DNA of 64,000 nt, taken from NCBI RefSeq assembly GCF_029893345.1, contig NZ_JARXVE010000007.1, positions 186,001 through 250,000 of the forward strand, written 5' to 3'. The DNA comes from Mycolicibacterium frederiksbergense. Its GTDB lineage: Bacteria; Actinomycetota; Actinomycetes; Mycobacteriales; Mycobacteriaceae. Below are positions 12,920-21,175 of this stretch, one piece after another. The notes beneath the pieces were generated by a model. That model worked only from the letters and a program-made list of their open reading frames with translations, was not told where the DNA came from and made no database searches. Made by a program: the position numbers and the translations under genes. Every line of letters starts with the position of its first letter. The first letter of the stretch is position 1.

Positions 12920-14293
12920 ATGTCAGTGTCAGTTTCTGTCCGCACGTATTTGATGGCAGGAGCTGTGGCCGCCACCGCCACCACTGTCGCCCTCACCTCG
13001 GTGCAGGTGACACCTCGCGACGTCGCCATACCCACCCACTCGACCTCGGTCTCCACGCATCCGCAGCTGACCCAGGCCATGGTGGACCTACTGGCCGCCG
13101 CGAGCCGGATGACCGTGACGCTGCCGACGCCGTCCGGCTCGCACTCTGGCGCACCCACGAACGGCGGCGCGCCTTCCAACGGCGCCGCGCCTGCACTCGG
13201 CGCCGCACCCGCACTCGGCGCCGCGCCCGCACTCGGCGCCGCACCCATGATCAGCGGTGCATCCGCGATCGGCGGCGCACCTGCGGCGGCAGCCGCCCGC
13301 GATGGCGTGACCGTTCAGAACGCGGCCAGCGACTGGGTTACCTCGACATACAAGTACATCCAGTCATGGGTCGACTGGGGCGTGAATTACGGCATTGATC
13401 TTGCGTATTGGGCCGCGGGATGGGGGGTGCCGTTCGCCGGCCTGATCGGTGACCAGGTCGGCATCTTCTACTACTCGCTGATCCGGCCCATCGCGAACAG
13501 CGTGGTGTACGACCTGATCAACCCGGTCCTGAATGCACCGCTGAACCTCGGCGTCTGGGCAAACGGCATCGCCGATGTCGCCTGGTCCGTGGCGTCAGCA
13601 GCGTGGAACACCGGCCTCAGGGAAGCCGACTACTTCCTCGGGTGGATCCTGCCGCCGCTGCCGCCGCTGCCGCCGCTGCGGCCGTTCAGCACCCTGGCGA
13701 CCACCGAGGCCGCAGGGCTCACAGCGCCGCGCCCGGTCGAAGCGCTCAAGAATGCACTGGCGAGCGCCAAAGAGAACTTCTTCAAGACAGTCGGAGCCGG
13801 TCAGACCCCGCTGCAGGGCCTGGTCGACCAGGCCGGCGATGTCTCGGGACCCGCTGCGCCCCAGCTGACCAATGCCGTCGAGACCATCGCGGATCTCACC
13901 GACGGGCAGCAGGGACAAAACGCGAAGGTAACCCCGCTGGACCAGCAACCGGAAGTCACCAAGCCAACCCCGCTGGACCAGCAGCCGGAGGTCACCAAGC
14001 CAACCCCGCTCGACCAGCAGTCGGAGGTCACCACCGTCCCGAAGTCGGTGCGGCAGTCGCTGAGGTCGGCGGACACCAAGACACCGGTTCGCACGGCCGC
14101 CGACAGTGTCCGAGACTCGCTGCGCAAGGCCACCGCCGGCATGCGGGCAGACTCGAAGAAGACCACCGACAACCTCGGCGATGCGGCGGACAACGCGGTG
14201 AAGCAGGCTCCGAAGCAGCCCGGCAAGAAGCTCAAGAGCGACAAGTCGGACACGGCCAATAACAAGGCCGACAGCAAGGCCGACAAGAACTAG
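12920..14293 (+). CDS. Exported mycobacterial repeat protein, function unknown
   Basis: A 457-residue protein. An N-terminal hydrophobic stretch (about 8-30, RTYLMAGAVAATATTVALTS) looks like a Sec signal peptide without a lipobox. Residues 92-109 are three copies of a six-residue ALGAAP unit. A conserved-looking core with many Trp/Tyr (about 130-250, e.g. YKYIQSWVDWGVNYGIDLAY) is followed by a proline run (ILPPLPPLPPLRP). Then come three 12-residue TPLDQQPEVTKP units (about 338-373) and a very basic Lys/Asp-rich tail ending in KADSKADKN. The overall plan (signal, hydrophobic core, charged tail) resembles the protein at 17727-19058. In M. tuberculosis a PE gene occupies this place and strand. 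A cell-envelope or surface role is inferred; no enzyme motif is seen. Confidence 0.75.
   Translation: MSVSVSVRTYLMAGAVAATATTVALTSVQVTPRDVAIPTHSTSVSTHPQLTQAMVDLLAAASRMTVTLPTPSGSHSGAPTNGGAPSNGAAPALGAAPALGAAPALGAAPMISGASAIGGAPAAAAARDGVTVQNAASDWVTSTYKYIQSWVDWGVNYGIDLAYWAAGWGVPFAGLIGDQVGIFYYSLIRPIANSVVYDLINPVLNAPLNLGVWANGIADVAWSVASAAWNTGLREADYFLGWILPPLPPLPPLRPFSTLATTEAAGLTAPRPVEALKNALASAKENFFKTVGAGQTPLQGLVDQAGDVSGPAAPQLTNAVETIADLTDGQQGQNAKVTPLDQQPEVTKPTPLDQQPEVTKPTPLDQQSEVTTVPKSVRQSLRSADTKTPVRTAADSVRDSLRKATAGMRADSKKTTDNLGDAADNAVKQAPKQPGKKLKSDKSDTANNKADSKADKN
13193..13246 (+). repeat. Three tandem 18-bp units in the exported repeat gene
   Basis: The unit GCACTCGGCGCCGCACCC occurs three times in tandem with one or two base changes, coding ALGAAP repeats. 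Such in-frame arrays are prone to gain and loss of units by slippage. Confidence 0.85.
13931..14038 (+). repeat. Three tandem 36-bp units in the exported repeat gene
   Basis: Units at 13931-13966, 13967-14002 and 14003-14038 code TPLDQQPEVTKP, TPLDQQPEVTKP and TPLDQQSEVTTV. The first two are nearly identical in DNA; the third has diverged at its end, suggesting stepwise expansion. The length is a multiple of three, so the frame is kept. Confidence 0.88.
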
Positions 14294-14338
14294 CCGTAGT
14301 GACCACGCACGTTGGTGACGGCGTGCCGTGGTGACAAG

Positions 14339-14403
14339 ACGAAGACCTCCGAGTGAAGTGCGAACCGTCCAAGGAACGCACTGCTCCACTCGGAGGTCTT
14401 CGT
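14339..14403. terminator. Long hairpin between convergent genes
   Basis: Perfect 17-bp arms (left arm 14339-14355, right arm 14387-14403) enclose an inner AGTGCG/CGCACT stem (14357-14362 with 14377-14382). It lies between the exported repeat gene and the membrane protein gene, which converge, so a bidirectional terminator is the simplest reading. The arms are long and exact enough that a remnant of a mobile element's inverted repeats is an alternative. Confidence 0.6.
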
Positions 14404-14444
14404 GCCCTTGCAGGTATCTGACCTCTCCGGTCAGAACAACCAGC

Positions 14445-14891
14445 TCAGCGGCGCAGGTGCCGCCGCAGCAGCAGGGCCGGGGGTAGCGCCCCGGCCACGA
14501 TGAAGATCAGTGAGCCGTAGGCCATCACGCCTGGGCCGGCGAAGATGACGTCGCTTCCGGGCCCGCCGAAGGTCATCGCGACGACGGTGGCCATCCAGGT
14601 CCACAGTGGCAGCCCGGCGAGGCGCACGGAGTCGGTCCAGTGCAGGGCTGCCCACACCAGCGCGGCGTTCACAGCACCGCTCAACAGTGCACTGATCGGG
14701 AACGGCACGGAGCCGACATAGGACGGAAGCAACAGGGCGCCGACGACGGCAGAGATGACGCCATCAATGGCGAGTAGGGCCAGAACGATGCCGGCCATGG
14801 CTGGGGCCGCGTCGTCAATCTCAACGCGGGTCTTGACCGCGGTCAGGTCGGGATGCTGTCGAGCAACCCCACCAGCGAGCCGACCACCCAT
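14445..14891 (-). CDS. Small four-helix membrane protein (Rv1171-like position)
   Basis: An up to 148-residue hydrophobic protein with about four membrane segments (AGIVLALLAIDGVISAVVGALLL, ISALLSGAVNAALVWAAL, WTWMATVVAMTFG, LIFIVAGALPPALLL) and a basic end (RRHLRR). No catalytic motif is seen. Position and strand next to mshB match the recalled M. tuberculosis Rv1171. The start is uncertain: the ATG at 14891 lies inside the preceding 35-codon ORF and has no good ribosome site, while an internal ATG at 14798 would give a 117-residue protein that still keeps all helices. Translation may be coupled to the small ORF at 14843-14950. Confidence 0.75.
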   Translation of the reverse strand: MGGRLAGGVARQHPDLTAVKTRVEIDDAAPAMAGIVLALLAIDGVISAVVGALLLPSYVGSVPFPISALLSGAVNAALVWAALHWTDSVRLAGLPLWTWMATVVAMTFGGPGSDVIFAGPGVMAYGSLIFIVAGALPPALLLRRHLRR

Positions 14892-14950
14892 TGGTAGTTG
14901 TCGAACCGGTCCTGCCAGTGCTGCAGGTTCGGATCCAGATCGGGGTCCAT
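14843..14950 (-). CDS. 35-residue small protein upstream of the membrane protein
   Basis: The sequence starts MDPDLDPNLQHWQDRFDNY and ends WVVGSLVGLLDSIPT: an acidic, aromatic first half and a short hydrophobic second half. The ATG at 14950 has a well-spaced AAGGGA ribosome site seven bases upstream, better than most neighbours. The ORF ends inside the 5' part of the next gene in another frame, which favours translational coupling. It follows the mshB stop by 55 bp on the same strand. Function is unknown; it could be a genuine small protein or a leader peptide. Confidence 0.55.
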   Translation of the reverse strand: MDPDLDPNLQHWQDRFDNYQWVVGSLVGLLDSIPT

Positions 14951-15005
14951 GAAATTCCCTTCGACGCGCTGACTGGTTCGGAGCCTACCTGGTCGGGTAC
15001 GGGCG

Positions 15006-15878
15006 CTACTCCAGAACCAAACCGGCCAGCAGATCGGTTTCCCACCCGCGGGTATCGCGCTGCCCGGCCTCACCCGCCACGAGCACGTAATGCTCCTGCC
15101 CCAGGATCGGCAACGCGAGGTTGTTGGACAGCGCCATGGCCCGCCCGTCGGGTGAGACGGTGACCTGGGTGGCGTGCGCCCGCATCGCGGCCACCTTGGC
15201 CGGCAACTGCGCTGAGGCGTCGACGACGGCGTCGATCCGATCGTCGGAGAAGCCGAACGGAACCTCGTCGACGCTCAACCGGATCCAATCCGCCGGCACG
15301 TCTTGCAGCGTCGCCAGCCCGGGACCCATTGCGCTGGTTGCCATCACGGTCCAATAGAACTTGGGCACCGTCCAGCCCACCGCGTCGGCGGCGGCCGCGA
15401 CGGCTTTGGTGGTGACCCGGTGGGCCTGGATGTGGTCGGGGTGCCCGTAACCCCCGTCGGGGTCATAGGTCACCACGACGTGGGGCCGCAGCTCGCCAAT
15501 GATCGAGACCAGCTCCCCTACTGCCTCGTCCAAATCGGCGTCGATGAAACGCTGACGCCCCCTGGGCGCTGTTCCGTCCATCCCGGAGTCACGCCAGCGC
15601 CCGGCACCGCCCAGGTACCGCGGGGCACCGATGCCCAGCGCGCTCAGTGCCGCGGTCAACTCGCCGATCCGGTAGCCGCCGAGCTGGTCGGCATTGTCGA
15701 CGGTGAGCAGCTGGTAACGCTCACCGATCACCTCACCCTCTTCACCGAGCGTGCAGGTGACGACGTGGACATCGGCCCCGAGCGCGGCGTAGTGCGCGAT
15801 GGTTCCGCCGGTGGTGAGCGTTTCGTCGTCGGGATGGGCGTGAACGAACAGCAGTCGGGGTCGCACATGCTCAGTCAT
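15006..15878 (-). CDS. mshB: GlcNAc-Ins deacetylase of mycothiol biosynthesis
   Basis: A 290-residue LmbE/PIG-L-fold zinc hydrolase that removes acetate from 1D-myo-inositol 2-acetamido-2-deoxy-alpha-D-glucopyranoside, the second step of mycothiol synthesis. The metal and base residues sit in FVHAHPDDE (H15, D17, D18) and in [11 protein letters not shown]. The segments [22 protein letters not shown] and [13 protein letters not shown] are diagnostic for MshB over the related Mca. Length and sequence match the M. tuberculosis enzyme. It is divergent from the ClC gene (45-bp gap) and heads the run with the two small genes after it. Confidence 0.97.
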   Translation of the reverse strand: MTEHVRPRLLFVHAHPDDETLTTGGTIAHYAALGADVHVVTCTLGEEGEVIGERYQLLTVDNADQLGGYRIGELTAALSALGIGAPRYLGGAGRWRDSGMDGTAPRGRQRFIDADLDEAVGELVSIIGELRPHVVVTYDPDGGYGHPDHIQAHRVTTKAVAAAADAVGWTVPKFYWTVMATSAMGPGLATLQDVPADWIRLSVDEVPFGFSDDRIDAVVDASAQLPAKVAAMRAHATQVTVSPDGRAMALSNNLALPILGQEHYVLVAGEAGQRDTRGWETDLLAGLVLE

Positions 15879-15923
15879 CGAGACTGACGCTACGCCTGAT
15901 CATCTCGGCGTACATTTCACCCG

Positions 15924-17150
15924 ATGGACCGGCGCAGGCTCGAGTTCGGCTGCAGCATCATCGTGATCGGACTGCTCGCCGGAATCGCAGGCGTCGCGAC
16001 CACACTGCTGCTGCACGGCGTCGAGCACCTGACCTATCGCTACACCTTCGGCTCGCTGCTCGAAGGCGTCACGGACAGCAGCCCGGTACGCCGGTCCCTC
16101 GGCCCGATGATCGGCGGCGCGCTGGCCGGATTGGGTTGGTGGCTGTTGCGCCGCAAAGCCGAGGTGCCCACTTTGTCGGCGGCCTTGGCAGAGGTCATTC
16201 CACAACACCGGCGCCTGCCCCGGCTGACCTTGTCACTGGATGCCGCGCTGCAGGTGCTGCTGGTGGGCTCCGGCGCTTCACTGGGCCGGGAGAACGCGCC
16301 ACGCCAATTGTCTGCGGTGCTAGGCGATCTCGGGACTTCACGCTGGGCACTGTCGGCCCGGGACCGCGAGATCCTGCTGGCCTGTGCTGCGGGCGCCGGC
16401 CTCGCCGCCGTCTACAGCGTCCCGGTGGGCGGCGCACTGTTCGCCACCCGGATCATGCTCAGAACCTGGCAGCCGCGCGCGCTGGGCGCAGCGCTGATCA
16501 CCTCCAGCCTGGCGGTCGCGGTGGCCTCGCCGGTGACCCATGCCGAGGTACCGCTGACCTGGCCCGCGCCCCAGATGTCCTATCTACTCACCGCGTTCGC
16601 GCTGCTTCTGGCCCCGCTCGCGCTCGGCGTCGGCCTGGCATTCAACCGGTTGATGGCCCTGGTCCGACCGGTCACGCTCATATCGTCCTGGGTGTTGATC
16701 CCGGCAATCGCCGCGGCCGGCCTGCTGATCGGCATCTGCTCGGTGTGGTGGCCGGAACTGCCCGGTAACGGCAAGAGCATTCTCACGGTGAGCCTGGACA
16801 GCGGCCTGACTCTCGGGTCCGCAGTGGTGATTCTGCTGCTCAAGCCACTGCTCACCGCGGCCTTCCTGCGCGCCGGAGCGGTCGGCGGCATGCTCACCCC
16901 GGCGCTGGCCACCGGCGCGGCCCTAGGGTCGATCGTCGCGCTGTCGATCAATGCCTGGACCGAGCATCCGGTCAGTGTCGCCGCGGTCTCGCTGACTTGC
17001 GCTGCCGGCGTGCTGGCGATCACCCAAGGCTCCCCGCTGTGGGCGGCGCTGTTTGTCTGGGAGCTGGCCCGGCCGCCGTGGTGGGTGCTGTTGCCGTTCG
17101 CCGTCGCGGCCTTTGCCGCGCACGCGCTGCGACGAGTCCGCGACCTTTAA
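15924..17150 (+). CDS. ClC-family chloride channel/antiporter
   Basis: A 408-residue membrane protein with about ten helices. Selectivity motifs are present: GSGASLGRENAP (GxGxxxGRE) and GLAAVYSVPVGGALF, then AVGGMLTPALATG near the C-terminal part. The proton glutamate usually found in GREGP is kept as the E of GREN. It lacks cytoplasmic CBS domains and is short, like other bacterial ClC members. The start is the ATG at 15924 after the divergent mshB promoter. The stop is followed within 8 bp by a 26-bp copy of the lpqW 3' end, implying rearrangement just downstream. Confidence 0.9.
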   Translation: MDRRRLEFGCSIIVIGLLAGIAGVATTLLLHGVEHLTYRYTFGSLLEGVTDSSPVRRSLGPMIGGALAGLGWWLLRRKAEVPTLSAALAEVIPQHRRLPRLTLSLDAALQVLLVGSGASLGRENAPRQLSAVLGDLGTSRWALSARDREILLACAAGAGLAAVYSVPVGGALFATRIMLRTWQPRALGAALITSSLAVAVASPVTHAEVPLTWPAPQMSYLLTAFALLLAPLALGVGLAFNRLMALVRPVTLISSWVLIPAIAAAGLLIGICSVWWPELPGNGKSILTVSLDSGLTLGSAVVILLLKPLLTAAFLRAGAVGGMLTPALATGAALGSIVALSINAWTEHPVSVAAVSLTCAAGVLAITQGSPLWAALFVWELARPPWWVLLPFAVAAFAAHALRRVRDL

Positions 17151-17157
17151 CGCACCG

Positions 17158-17183
17158 TGGTCCAGTTTCCGGCGTCGCCGACG
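17158..17183 (+). repeat. 26-bp direct repeat, copy 1 (duplicate of the lpqW 3' end)
   Basis: Identical over 26 bp to 19129-19154, where the sequence is part of lpqW coding for the C-terminal GDAGNWTK. Here it is non-coding and lies 7 bp after the ClC stop, in the same orientation. The pair brackets the exported-protein gene at 17727-19058. Confidence 0.85.
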
Positions 17184-17726
17184 CCTAGTGGCGGGCGGCG
17201 AACACAACAACGAAATCCGTAGTTTTCAACGATGCCCGACACCGCCACATAGTTGCCAACGAAAGCAGATGCGACGAAAGGGCACCGAAGGCATTCGCCG
17301 ACGTTCGCCGCCACCGAAGGCGACCGCCATCACGTCGCCCGGACGATGCTTTACACATCACACTTCAATGTCCACCGTGACAGCGCTAACTTCCTCATCG
17401 TCACTGCACCGATATTACCGCTGGGTAACGTAACTGCACTTCTTGCCAGAACCTTCGCCAGCAAATCAATGACCGACCGTGCCAATGGTTTGCCACAGCC
17501 CGGCCCGAATCACCGAGCAAGGCGCGACTTGCGGCATCTCAATTATGTGATATGGGCCGCAAAAAACGCCGTTACCAGCACTCTTCCAGGAAGTCGAACT
17601 TCGTTTGCCGGACGCCGCGAGCACTCCGGATGGCCAAAAATTGGTTGTGAAAATTTGCAGACGACGGAACTTACTATCGGGTAACTTCTGTGCCGCCCCT
17701 AAGTTTCGCTCCCGTAAGGAGATCCA
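17184..17726. other. 543-bp non-coding region upstream of the second exported protein
   Basis: Base composition falls here relative to the flanks, with stretches such as CAATTATGTGATATGG and AAAAATTGGTTGTGAAAATTT. A plus-strand open frame at 17253-17684 lacks mycobacterial codon bias and any recognisable domain, so it is not called. The last 60 bp probably hold the promoter of the 17727 gene (TACTAT at 17672-17677 could be its -10). No RNA gene was recognised. It may be part of an inserted segment. Confidence 0.5.
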
Positions 17727-19058
17727 ATGCAAGTTGCTGCTCGGTCCTATCTGACCGCGGGTGTCGCACTGGTCGGCGCCGGCGCCATCGCGGTCAGCCC
17801 CCTCGCGCCTCCCGCCCCGGATATCCATCTTCCGGCAATTCACGCCTCGTCGGCCGCGGTGGCACTGACCGCCCAGGCCGATCCCCTGGCCGCGTGGGCC
17901 GAGGTGATCGGGACGGCGGTCCAGAACATCCAGGGCCTGGGCCAACAGTGGGCGGCCGACCCGGCCCCGATACTCACCCAGATCATCGCCAACCAACTGC
18001 ACAGCGCGAATGCCTTGGGCGCCGCGATGCAAACGACGATCGACGGATTCAAAGAGGCGCTGGCACCCGACGGTTTCATGAGCTTTCCCGCCGCATTCCG
18101 GAGTGCCCTCGACCTGATCGCGGCCGGGGACTTCGAAAACGGCTTCGGCGGCGTGGTAACCAGCGCCCTGCTTCTCGCACTGCCGATCCAAATGGGCGTG
18201 GGTCAGGCGTGGCCCGTGATCGCCCAGCCGTTCCTGAACCTGGGACAACTGGTCCTCCACCTGAACGACAATGTGCCGGCACTGCTGGTAAACGGAATGG
18301 TGACTCCGTTGTGGGCGACCGCCACCGCGGCCGGACACAGCCTGACCACCCTGGTGAACGCGGTGAAGAGCGGCGACCTTGCCGAGTTCGCCAGCGCCTT
18401 GTTGACTGCTCCTGCCACGATCACCGGTGCCTTGCTCAACGGATACGACATCGACGGTTACCATGCCGTCGGTCTGCTGAGTCCTGCGCAAGGATGGGTG
18501 CCGGGCGGGGCCATCGCCACCGCGATCAGCGCAATTGCCGGCATCGCGAACTCGATCAAGACGCCCGGCGCGGATCGGCATAATCTGTTCGGCAACCTGC
18601 CGGGTCTTGGCCTCACGGCTCCACAGAAAGCCGGCACATCGAATCTCGCCCTGGAGTCGGCCGGCACATCGAATCTCGCCCTGGAGTCCGCCGGCAGCAC
18701 AACAGTGACCTTGACCGTCGCACCACAGACGACGGCTGGCACTCAGGAAGCCGCCCCGGCCAGGACCTCTCCCGCCCAGGCAGCTTCCGCCGAAGCTCCC
18801 GCCGAATCCGCGTCCGCCGACACCCCGGTCAAGAGCGACCCGGCCAAGGTCAGCCTCAAGGCCGAGCCCGGCAAGACCGGAACCCTGGCGCCCAAGCGGC
18901 CCAGCGCGGTCAACCAGGTGCGCGAGGGCATTCAGGGATCGGTCAAGAGCATGACCGACAGCGTGAAGAAGGCGGCCGAAGGGCTCAGCGGCAAGAGCAC
19001 CAAGGCCGACAAGAGCGACGCCGCGAAATCCGGCGGTGAATCCTCAAGCTCAAGCTAA
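17727..19058 (+). CDS. Exported mycobacterial protein with repeat and basic tail, function unknown
   Basis: A 443-residue protein. The signal-like N terminus (RSYLTAGVALVGAGAIAVSP) leads to VALTAQADPLAAWAEVIGTAV and WAADPAPILTQIIANQL, features of a large unnamed family of exported proteins in non-tuberculous mycobacteria. The core (about 60-300) is rich in Ala, Leu and Gly with amphipathic helices. A ten-residue AGTSNLALES unit is present twice (about 302-321). The tail is Ala/Pro-rich, then Lys/Ser-rich, ending in GGESSSSS. A strong AAGGAGA ribosome site fixes the start. It has the same plan as the 12920-14293 protein and, like it, stands where M. tuberculosis has PE/PPE genes, on the same strand. 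It is bracketed by a 26-bp direct repeat. An envelope role is inferred. Confidence 0.8.
   Translation: MQVAARSYLTAGVALVGAGAIAVSPLAPPAPDIHLPAIHASSAAVALTAQADPLAAWAEVIGTAVQNIQGLGQQWAADPAPILTQIIANQLHSANALGAAMQTTIDGFKEALAPDGFMSFPAAFRSALDLIAAGDFENGFGGVVTSALLLALPIQMGVGQAWPVIAQPFLNLGQLVLHLNDNVPALLVNGMVTPLWATATAAGHSLTTLVNAVKSGDLAEFASALLTAPATITGALLNGYDIDGYHAVGLLSPAQGWVPGGAIATAISAIAGIANSIKTPGADRHNLFGNLPGLGLTAPQKAGTSNLALESAGTSNLALESAGSTTVTLTVAPQTTAGTQEAAPARTSPAQAASAEAPAESASADTPVKSDPAKVSLKAEPGKTGTLAPKRPSAVNQVREGIQGSVKSMTDSVKKAAEGLSGKSTKADKSDAAKSGGESSSSS
18630..18689 (+). repeat. Two tandem 30-bp units
   Basis: Units 18630-18659 and 18660-18689 differ at a single base and code two AGTSNLALES decapeptides. 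This is a recent in-frame duplication at the junction between the hydrophobic core and the Ala/Pro-rich tail. Confidence 0.9.
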
Positions 19059-19080
19059 CGCGGCCGGACTCACCACCGAT

Positions 19081-19112
19081 CAGTGGGCCTCCTCGTCCGA
19101 GGGGGCCCACTG
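19081..19112. terminator. Hairpin between the exported protein gene and lpqW
   Basis: CAGTGGGCC (19081-19089) pairs with GGCCCACTG (19104-19112) around a short loop that itself can form CCTCG/GAGG. It follows the plus-strand stop by 22 bp and precedes the minus-strand lpqW stop, so it can end both converging transcripts. Confidence 0.65.
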
Positions 19113-19117
19113 TTGCA

Positions 19118-21010
19118 CTACCTGGCCTTGGTCCAGTTTCCGGCGTCGCCGACGATTCCCACCGGCACCGCGCCGGACAGGCTCACGTTCTGGACGCTCG
19201 GGCCGGCCGCGACGATCGTGGTGTCCTGCAGGATCGGCAGCACCGTGGACATGTTCCACAGCCGCGGCTCGACGGCTTGGATCACCTCGGCGATGTTCTC
19301 CGAACCATCCAGCGCCGCATCGATTTTCGGCTGGATGCTGCGATCGCAGACCCCGGTGATGTTGCTCGGCGCCTGCACCAGCTCACTCGAGTCGGGAGCC
19401 GGGACCGGCGGGGTGGGTGTCGTCGTGGTGGCGGGCGGCGCAGGCGTGGCGCTGGTGGTGGGTTTCGGCGACGCCGAAACACCCGGAACCGCGGTCGACA
19501 CCGCCGTCGCTTCCAATGCCCGGCAGCCGTATCGCGAAGCCAGAGTGGTCGCCAGGTCGCCCCCGGCCTGATGCCATCCGACCACGGCGTCGACGCGATT
19601 GTTGGTCAGCGCATCGCCGTAGAGCGCAACCGGATCCAGGGCCAGGACCGAGGCATCGATCCCGACATTGCGTAACTGGTCGGCCGCGGTATTGGCCACC
19701 GCCACCGACGTCGGATCATTGGATGCCACACCGAGCACCAAGGCCAGTGGCACACCATCCTTGGTGATGCGTTGCCTGCCGTTGTCCGGTGCGTGCGGCG
19801 CACCCGGCGCCGGCATCTCGGCCACGGACTCGATCTGATATCCCGACCCGCGCAACAGATCCAGCGCCGCCTCCCGCGACATCGCCGGTGGCGCGGTCGG
19901 CACGTACCCGGGATCCGACGGGGACCGGACCTGGGCCTGGGCCAAGGTGACGGTGTTGTCGTCCCCCGCGCCCACCGACGCCAGCAGGTCGACGTTGATC
20001 AGACTCAGAATCGCCTTGCGCACTTGGGTTTCGGCCAACGTGGGTTGCTGACCGCGCAGGGTCAGCTGCATCACCCGCGGGGTGACGATCCTGGCGGTAC
20101 GAACATCCGGAATGGCACTCAGCTGGGCGAAAGTGGCTGCGCCACCGTGCACCTGGGCCACCTGCGTATCGCCGTTACGGATGGAGTCGGCCAGCGCGGC
20201 CGGCGCGCCGCCACGGCGGAACAGCAGCAGATCGGGCTTGGCCGGCACACTCCAGTATCGGTCGTTGCGCGCAAGCAGGATCTCATCACGTTGCGGGTCA
20301 ATGCTTTCCACCCGGAACTGACCGCCGGTGACCGGCATCGCCCGGGCCAGGCCGGCCCCGAACCCGCCAGGAATGTCCTTGACGATGTGGGCCGGGAGGA
20401 TGTCGTTGAACAGCTCGCGCCAGGCCGGATAGGGCTGCGAGAAGGTCACCACCGCCTGCTTGCCGCCCTCCACCGATTGCACACCGGTGATCAGGTCGTA
20501 GCCGGCCGGGTCGACAACCCCTGGCTGGCCGACCATTTGGCGCCACAGGTACCAGTAGTCGTCGGCGGCGATGGGTGCGTTGTCGGTCCACTGCGCCTCC
20601 GGCCGGATCTTGTAGGTGACCGTGAAGGGGCTTTCACTGGTCACCTCGGCCGATTCGAGCAGGGTGGTGTCGAGCTCCCAACGCGAACCCGTCGAGGACT
20701 TCGGATCCGGCACCGGCCGGAACGAACTCGGCAACACCAAAGCCGCGACCGCCGCATTCACCGGCGACTGATCCGACAGCAGGTGCGGATTGAAGCCAGG
20801 GCCGATCGAATCGATGGCCATGATGACCTGCGTCGCCTTCGTCGGGGGCGGTGGCGTGGTCTCGGTGGTCTCAGTGCTCTGCGGGGCCGGCGGCGGGCTG
20901 ACCGTGCAGCCACCCAGCAGCAGTGCCGGCACCGAGATGAGCGCGCCGATCGTGATGCAGGCGCGGCGGGAGGGTGTCGGCACGCCAATCAGAGTATCGA
21001 GCCACGCCAT
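19118..21010 (-). CDS. lpqW: Lipoprotein LpqW, lipoarabinomannan/PIM branch-point control
   Basis: A 630-residue lipoprotein of the family 5 solute-binding fold. A signal peptide ends in the lipobox [11 protein letters not shown] (Cys about residue 35). The start ATG at 21010 has a good GGGAGGG ribosome site. The mature protein is very close to the recalled M. tuberculosis LpqW (e.g. [17 protein letters not shown] at the end), with a low-complexity Thr/Pro/Ala linker at about 530-560. In mycobacteria LpqW steers polar phosphatidylinositol mannosides into lipomannan/LAM synthesis, acting functionally against PimE, whose gene lies 5 kb away. No peptide-transport genes adjoin it. The 3' end is duplicated at 17158-17183. 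Confidence 0.95.
   Translation of the reverse strand: MAWLDTLIGVPTPSRRACITIGALISVPALLLGGCTVSPPPAPQSTETTETTPPPPTKATQVIMAIDSIGPGFNPHLLSDQSPVNAAVAALVLPSSFRPVPDPKSSTGSRWELDTTLLESAEVTSESPFTVTYKIRPEAQWTDNAPIAADDYWYLWRQMVGQPGVVDPAGYDLITGVQSVEGGKQAVVTFSQPYPAWRELFNDILPAHIVKDIPGGFGAGLARAMPVTGGQFRVESIDPQRDEILLARNDRYWSVPAKPDLLLFRRGGAPAALADSIRNGDTQVAQVHGGAATFAQLSAIPDVRTARIVTPRVMQLTLRGQQPTLAETQVRKAILSLINVDLLASVGAGDDNTVTLAQAQVRSPSDPGYVPTAPPAMSREAALDLLRGSGYQIESVAEMPAPGAPHAPDNGRQRITKDGVPLALVLGVASNDPTSVAVANTAADQLRNVGIDASVLALDPVALYGDALTNNRVDAVVGWHQAGGDLATTLASRYGCRALEATAVSTAVPGVSASPKPTTSATPAPPATTTTPTPPVPAPDSSELVQAPSNITGVCDRSIQPKIDAALDGSENIAEVIQAVEPRLWNMSTVLPILQDTTIVAAGPSVQNVSLSGAVPVGIVGDAGNWTKAR
19129..19154 (+). 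repeat. 26-bp direct repeat, copy 2 (within the lpqW 3' end)
   Basis: The parent copy of the repeat at 17158-17183, inside the coding sequence of lpqW shortly before its stop. Bases directly outside both copies differ, so the identity ends sharply. Confidence 0.85.
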
Positions 21011-21175
21011 TCAGGCACCCTCCCGAGGTTCGCGAGCACGCCGGACTGCCGGACCGAACTGCGACATCCCGCCGGCACGACACGCGTTGTCGATTTTTGA
21101 ATGTATTCCACGCCGCCCCTGGACGCGGTCCGGTAGGCCGGTCGAACACGACCGGCGTCATACCCGGAAGGCAAC

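Noticed and set aside
13193-14038. CRISPR-like array in the exported repeat gene
   Set aside because: The repeats are in-frame tandem coding units without unique spacers, and no cas genes are near.
14798-14950. Frameshift between the 35-residue ORF and the membrane protein
   Set aside because: The small ORF has its own good ribosome site, and the membrane protein keeps all helices without it, so a frameshifted single gene is not needed. It cannot be fully excluded.
17253-17684. Open frame of 143 codons between clc and the exported protein gene
   Set aside because: No domain, poor codon bias and an AT-rich base composition; there is no ribosome site. It is better explained as non-coding promoter or inserted sequence.
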